DNA from: Nitrobacter sp047149785
GTDB taxonomy: Bacteria > Pseudomonadota > Alphaproteobacteria > Rhizobiales > Xanthobacteraceae
NCBI RefSeq assembly: GCF_047149785.1
Contig: NZ_BAAGBE010000001.1
Coordinates: 1,116,001 to 1,180,000 of the forward strand
Direction of reading: 5' to 3'
DNA length: 64,000 nt
Positions 60,319-64,000 of this stretch are shown here, piece by piece. The position numbers and the translations under genes were made by a program. The notes beneath the pieces are model-generated. The model was not told the DNA's origin. It was given only the letters and a program-made list of their open reading frames with translations, and ran no database searches. Within the stretch, counting starts at the first letter, position 1. Each line of letters opens with the position of its first letter.

Positions 60319-60319
60319 C

Positions 60320-63067
60320 TCAGCCGTTCTTGCCAGCACTCTTCTTTGCGGGCGCTTTTACAGCGCCGGCCGGTGGTTTGGCCGCCGCGACAGGGCCTCG
60401 CGCCTTGCTCACCGCGTCGGACTTCGGCTTGGCGGAGGCCGGTTTCGCGGCCGCCTTCTTGGTTGCCTTTTTGGCCGGTTTCGTCGCCGCGGCATCCCCG
60501 TCGGCGGCCTTTTCGGTTTTGGCGGGCTTGGCCTTCTTCGCCGTGCGTTTGGTCTTGCCGCCGCCCTTGGCTGCGCGTTCGTCGATCAGCGCGATGGCTT
60601 CGGGGAGGGTGATGGTCTCCGGCGTTTTGTCGCTCGGAATGGTGGCGTTGACGCCGCCCGCGGTCACATAGGCGCCGTATCGCCCGCTCTTGACCGCCAC
60701 CGCGCCGAGCGTCGGATGGTCGCCGAGCGGCTTGCCCGGATCGGCGCCAAAGCGGCGGCTCGGTCCTTTCGCGATTTTCTCCGCGATCAGCGTCACCGCG
60801 CGGTTGAGGCCGATGTCGAACACCTCGTCGCCGGCTTCGAGACTCGCATAGGTTTTCTCATGCCGGACGAACGGACCGAAGCGGCCGATGCCGGCGGTGA
60901 TCGGCTCGCCGGTCTCCGGATGTTTGCCGACTTCGCGCGGCAGCGACAGGAGCTTCACGGCCAGATCCAGCTCCATGTCGGCGGGCGAGGTGTTTTTCGG
61001 AATGCCCGCGCGTTTCGGCTTTTCGCCCTCGGCATAATCGTTGGGCTCGCCAAGCTGGATGTAGGGGCCGAAGCGGCCGGACTTCACCGCCACGTCGAGA
61101 CCGCTCTGCGGATCCTTGCCGAGAACGCGATCGCCGCCGGCATCGCCATCGGCGGCCAGCGGTCGGGTGTAGCGGCACTCCGGGTAGTTGGAGCAACCGA
61201 CGAATGCGCCGAACTTTCCGGCCTTGAGGTTCAGCTTTCCGGTGCCGCAGGTCGGACACTGGCGCGGATCGCCGCCGTCCTCGCGCGGCGCGTAGATGTG
61301 CGGCCCGAGCATGTTGTCGAGCACGTCGAGCACTTCGGAAACGCGAACGTCCTTGATGTCGTTGACCACGCCGATGAAGTCGTCCCAGAAATCCTTCAGG
61401 ACCTGCTGCCACGACACCTCGTTGTTCGAAATGCGGTCGAGCTGCTCCTCGAGATTGGCGGTGAAGTCGTATTCGACATAGCGCGCGAAGAAGTTTTCCA
61501 GGAACGCGATGACGACGCGGCCCTTGTCTTCGCCGTAGAGCCGCTTCTTTTCGAGCTTGACGTAACCGCGATCCTTGAGCACCTGCAGGATCGAGGCGTA
61601 GGTCGAGGGCCGGCCGATGCCGAGTTCCTCCATGCGCTTGACCAGCGAGGCTTCCGAGAAGCGCGGCGGCGGCTCGGTGAAATGCTGGGTGACGCTGAGG
61701 CTCTCGCGCTTCAGCGCCTCGCCCTCGCTCATGGCGGGAAGGCGGCGGCTGTCGTCGTCTTCCTCGTCGTCGCGGCCTTCCTGATAGAGCGCCAGGAAGC
61801 CGTCGAACTTGATGACCTGGCCGCTGGCGCGCAGCTCCAGCATGCGCGATCCGGCCCTGGCCGCGATGTCGACGGTCGTGCGTTCCAGCTCTGCCGATTC
61901 CATCTGGCTGGCGATGGTCCGGATCCAGATCAGCTCATAAAGCCTCGCCTGATCGGAATCGAGACGCCGCTTCATGTCCGCGGGGCGGCGCGACAGGTCG
62001 GTCGGGCGAATCGCCTCGTGGGCTTCCTGCGCGTTCTTGGCCTTGGTCTGATACTGGCGCGGCGCGTCCGGCACGTAGGCGTTGCCGTAATCCTCGCCGA
62101 TCACCTTGCGCGCCTGCGTGATCGCCGAGCCGTCGATCTGCACGCCGTCGGTTCGCATGTAGGTGATAAGGCCGGTGGTCTCGCCGCCGATGTCGATGCC
62201 CTCGTAGAGCCGCTGCGCGATCCGCATCGTGTGCGCCGGCGCGAAGCCGAGCTTGCGGCTTGCCTCCTGCTGGAGCGTCGAGGTGGTGAAGGGCGCCTGC
62301 GGATTGCGGCGCGCCGGCTTGGCCTCGACGGTCGAAACGGTGAAATTGGCGGCCTCGATCGCCTTCCGGAAGTCCTCGGCCTCGGCGCCGCTGCCGATGT
62401 CGAGCCGCTGGATTTTTCTGCCGTCGGCGCCGACGAGGCGGGCTTCGAAGGTTTCGCCGCGCGGCGTCGCCAGCGTCGCGATCAGCGACCAGTATTCGCG
62501 GGGCACGAATTTCTCGATCTCGACTTCGCGGTCGCAGACCAGCCGCAAGGCGACCGATTGCACCCGGCCGGCCGAGCGCGCGCCGGGCAGCTTGCGCCAC
62601 AACACTGGGGAGAGGGTGAAGCCGACCAGATAGTCGAGCGCACGGCGCGCCATGTAGGCGTCGACCAGCGCGCCGTCGATCTGGCGCGGATTCTTCATCG
62701 CGTCGGTGACGGCCTGCTTGGTGATGGCGTTGAAAACGACGCGCTCGATCTTCTGGTCCTTCAGCGCGCGCTTCTGTTTCAGCACCTCCAGCACGTGCCA
62801 GGAGATCGCCTCGCCCTCGCGATCAGGGTCGGTGGCGAGGATCAGCTTGTCGGCGCCCTTGAGCGATTTGGCGATGTCGTTGAGTCGGCCGACCGCCTTC
62901 GGGTCGACCTCCCAGATCATCTGGAAATTGGCTTCCGGATCGACCGATCCGTTCTTGGCCGGGAGATCGCGGACATGGCCGAATGAGGCCAGCACCTCGT
63001 AGGAACCGCCCAGATATTTATTGATCGTCTTGGCCTTTGCGGGCGACTCAACAATGACGATATTCAT
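60320..63067 (-). CDS. topA: DNA topoisomerase I
   Basis: Type IA topoisomerase that relaxes negative supercoils, 915 residues. Features in order: TOPRIM start IVIVESPAKAKTI (residues 3-15), DPDREGEAISWH (about 100), and the active-site tyrosine in GLITYMRTDG (about 300). A single C4 zinc ribbon (CPTCG...CSNYPEC, about 600) is followed by several topoisomerase C-terminal repeats of the type SGRFGPYIQLG, RFGPFVRHEK and GRYGAYVTAGG. The last 85 residues are a Lys/Ala/Pro-rich tail like histone H1. It is the first gene of the topA-rnr-DUF983-NUDIX run. Confidence 0.96.
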   Translation of the reverse strand: MNIVIVESPAKAKTINKYLGGSYEVLASFGHVRDLPAKNGSVDPEANFQMIWEVDPKAVGRLNDIAKSLKGADKLILATDPDREGEAISWHVLEVLKQKRALKDQKIERVVFNAITKQAVTDAMKNPRQIDGALVDAYMARRALDYLVGFTLSPVLWRKLPGARSAGRVQSVALRLVCDREVEIEKFVPREYWSLIATLATPRGETFEARLVGADGRKIQRLDIGSGAEAEDFRKAIEAANFTVSTVEAKPARRNPQAPFTTSTLQQEASRKLGFAPAHTMRIAQRLYEGIDIGGETTGLITYMRTDGVQIDGSAITQARKVIGEDYGNAYVPDAPRQYQTKAKNAQEAHEAIRPTDLSRRPADMKRRLDSDQARLYELIWIRTIASQMESAELERTTVDIAARAGSRMLELRASGQVIKFDGFLALYQEGRDDEEDDDSRRLPAMSEGEALKRESLSVTQHFTEPPPRFSEASLVKRMEELGIGRPSTYASILQVLKDRGYVKLEKKRLYGEDKGRVVIAFLENFFARYVEYDFTANLEEQLDRISNNEVSWQQVLKDFWDDFIGVVNDIKDVRVSEVLDVLDNMLGPHIYAPREDGGDPRQCPTCGTGKLNLKAGKFGAFVGCSNYPECRYTRPLAADGDAGGDRVLGKDPQSGLDVAVKSGRFGPYIQLGEPNDYAEGEKPKRAGIPKNTSPADMELDLAVKLLSLPREVGKHPETGEPITAGIGRFGPFVRHEKTYASLEAGDEVFDIGLNRAVTLIAEKIAKGPSRRFGADPGKPLGDHPTLGAVAVKSGRYGAYVTAGGVNATIPSDKTPETITLPEAIALIDERAAKGGGKTKRTAKKAKPAKTEKAADGDAAATKPAKKATKKAAAKPASAKPKSDAVSKARGPVAAAKPPAGAVKAPAKKSAGKNG

Positions 63068-63202
63068 GTTATTCCAACGGATTATTGGGAAATTTGAAAC
63101 CAGTTCCGCTAGCCGTGCGTCAACAGTTCCGGGGCGAACATGGGTGCAGCGCGCTCTTAAGTCAAATAGGCTTGTGTGAAAACCTTCGTGCTTGCCATGT
63201 CT

Positions 63203-63238
63203 TATAGGTTGTTAATTTATAAAATTTTTACCTATAGT
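63203..63238 (+). promoter_or_regulatory. Putative promoter/operator in the AT-rich topA upstream region
   Basis: TTGTTA (63209-63214) and TATAGT (63233-63238) are 18 nt apart on the plus strand, about 70 bp before the gene at 63308. The same bases form an inverted repeat TATAGGT (63203-63209) / ACCTATA (63230-63236) around an AT-rich core, which could be an operator between the divergent topA and the small gene. Confidence 0.4.
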
Positions 63239-63307
63239 TGCGCTCTCATATCGGGTATCGGGTGCCGAATACGGCCTTCTTGACCATGATGAGAGGAGTC
63301 CTCCGGG

Positions 63308-63541
63308 ATGAAAGGCCGATCGGAGCGGAATGAGGAGGTTCGCGCCCGCAAGTCGCGCATGGACGAACCCGCCGGAAAGGGCGATGCGGACGAGGCGGCC
63401 CGCTACCTGGCGACGGCGGTCGCCGATCTCGGGCTGATTGCCCGCCGCCACGGACTGGATACCCTCGGCTATCTGCTCGACATGGCGCAGATGGAAGCCG
63501 AAGAAATCGTCAGGCTCCGCGCTGCGCGCGATCGATCCTGA
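63308..63541 (+). CDS. Small hypothetical protein (77 aa), divergent from topA
   Basis: A 77-residue charged protein. Residues 1-28 are Arg/Lys/Glu-rich, and residues 29-72 look like two helices (DADEAARYLATAVADLGLIARRHGLDTLGYLLDMAQMEAEEIVRLRAAR). The pattern fits small alphaproteobacterial proteins of unknown function. A GAGAGGAG lies about 15 nt upstream of the ATG. A promoter-like sequence precedes it. Confidence 0.68.
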   Translation: MKGRSERNEEVRARKSRMDEPAGKGDADEAARYLATAVADLGLIARRHGLDTLGYLLDMAQMEAEEIVRLRAARDRS

Positions 63542-63633
63542 TCGGACGAATCCGGGTTCAGCAGGTCGCTCGATGAGAGGCTTTCACAACTTTACAGAGC
63601 TTGCTTCTGATCCCGCCGGAAGCGGAAGCTGAT

Positions 63634-63738
63634 TATAGCGTTTTCAAGCGAAGCAAATGCCGGTTCGCGTCAAGAAAACGCATCAAAATAAAAAGTTGGA
63701 GCCCGGCTTCGAGTCCATCAAAGCCGGAATAGCTCTAA
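63634..63738 (+). repeat. Two-hairpin dispersed repeat, copy F
   Basis: tatAGCGTTTTCaagcgaagcaaatgccggttcgcgtcaaGAAAACGCat is followed by CCGGCTTcGA-gtcca-TCAAAGCCGG (second hairpin, with an A-C mismatch). Directly before it, 63597-63631 (agagcttgcttctgatcccgccggaagcggaagc) resembles another second-hairpin half, so this may be one full copy behind a partial one. It overlaps the end of the reading frame at 63735. Confidence 0.84.
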
Positions 63739-63998
63739 TGAAAGCCGGATCGTATCACCGGCGGGCTTCCCGGAATGGCGCGTTTCGCCGCGCTCGCATC
63801 GATGGAAATCGACTGCACGTTATCATCGACCTCATCGGCGCGGCGACTTGCCCCGACGACTGGCTTGGCGTGACGCTGTAGCGGAATGACGGCCTTGAGC
63901 GGCACGGCGGATTTTTCCTGGATCGCGAATACAGTCTGTGCCGGCACCGGAAACGTGTCGGTGCTGTTGCCGGTCACCACCGCTGATTGGCGCGGCCA
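63735..63998 (-). CDS. C-terminal part of an unidentified protein, cut by the window end
   Basis: The frame is open to the window edge and ends at 63735. The visible 87 residues include AVVTGNSTDTFPVPAQTVFAI, QEKSAVPLKAVIPLQ and DNVQSISIDASAAKRAIPG. Codon use is GC-rich in third positions, as for real genes here. The sequence is not recognised, and it is unclear whether the protein starts at GTG 63980 or lies mostly outside the window. The final codons are at the edge of repeat copy F. Confidence 0.4.
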   Translation of the reverse strand, partial: WPRQSAVVTGNSTDTFPVPAQTVFAIQEKSAVPLKAVIPLQRHAKPVVGASRRADEVDDNVQSISIDASAAKRAIPGSPPVIRSGFH

Positions 63999-64000
63999 GG

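Noticed and set aside
60128..62986. A 952-codon open frame on the plus strand opposite topA
   Set aside because: It is antisense to a complete, well-conserved topoisomerase I. The GC-rich codon bias of topA creates few stops in the opposite frame, and the translation is rich in Arg/Leu/Ala/Gly with no domain.

Overview
The window is a stretch of a GC-rich alphaproteobacterial chromosome, most likely from the Nitrobacteraceae/Bradyrhizobiaceae (Nitrobacter, Bradyrhizobium, Rhodopseudomonas, Afipia group). The evidence is the gene set: DivK-PleD, EipB (DUF1849), DUF2842, DUF3572, DUF983, class I PhaC, type-2 ArgC, GlpX and a Rhizobiales-type SUF operon, together with the dispersed intergenic repeats typical of this group. 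The genus cannot be fixed from the sequence alone. Almost everything is core genome: there is no rRNA, no recognisable tRNA, no CRISPR array, no insertion sequence, no integrase and no phage gene.

Layout. 1-5 kb: end of an AsmA/YhdP-like protein, tyrS, anmK and an alpha/beta hydrolase. 5.1-12.3 kb: SUF iron-sulfur cluster operon (class I cysteine desulfurase, sufB, sufC, sufD, sufS, DUF59/sufT-like, sufA), with palindromic repeats in two of its junctions. 12.5-24.3 kb: a diguanylate cyclase, an RhlE-type helicase, a flavin monooxygenase, parE, small membrane proteins, a DedA protein, argC, phaC and a small lipoprotein. 24.5-30.4 kb: aminotransferase, homoserine dehydrogenase, glpX, recJ. 30.5-33.5 kb: two cell-wall enzymes (an MltB-like transglycosylase and an M23-family protein). 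33.5-36.4 kb: translation factor EF-P divergent from its modifying enzymes EpmA and EpmB. 36.5-40.6 kb: small secreted and membrane proteins, a PrsW-like protease and a long non-coding interval full of strong hairpins. 40.6-45.9 kb: ctaA, a NarK-like transporter, metY, a CoA-binding protein, a thioesterase. 46-48.7 kb: rplM-rpsI, an SLT transglycosylase, a TrmO/TsaA-type protein. 48.8-54.3 kb: acyltransferase-like DUF482 protein, GDPD, RidA, EipB, DinB, DUF3572. 54.5-56.3 kb: divK-pleD. 56.4-63.1 kb: a minus-strand run topA-rnr-DUF983-NUDIX-rpmG. The window ends in a small unknown gene and a partial reading frame.

The functional groupings are Fe-S biogenesis, translation (EF-P and its modification, L13, S9, L33, TyrS), nucleic-acid topology and decay (ParE, TopA, RNase R, RecJ, DinB), envelope and peptidoglycan maintenance, and c-di-GMP / cell-cycle signalling (DivK, PleD and a second diguanylate cyclase).

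I did not find a new multi-gene system. The best candidates for something undescribed are non-coding: (i) a tandem array of very stable hairpins with GNRA and UUCG loops at about 39538-39726, upstream of an orphan membrane protein; (ii) a roughly 105-bp two-hairpin repeat family with at least six copies here, one of which overlaps the stop codons of two convergent genes; and (iii) repeats lying inside the suf operon. Among proteins, an M23 peptidase-like protein with Arg in place of a zinc-ligand His and a DinB polymerase with an N-terminal zinc-ribbon-like segment deserve a look. All calls come from reading the sequence; no database search was run.
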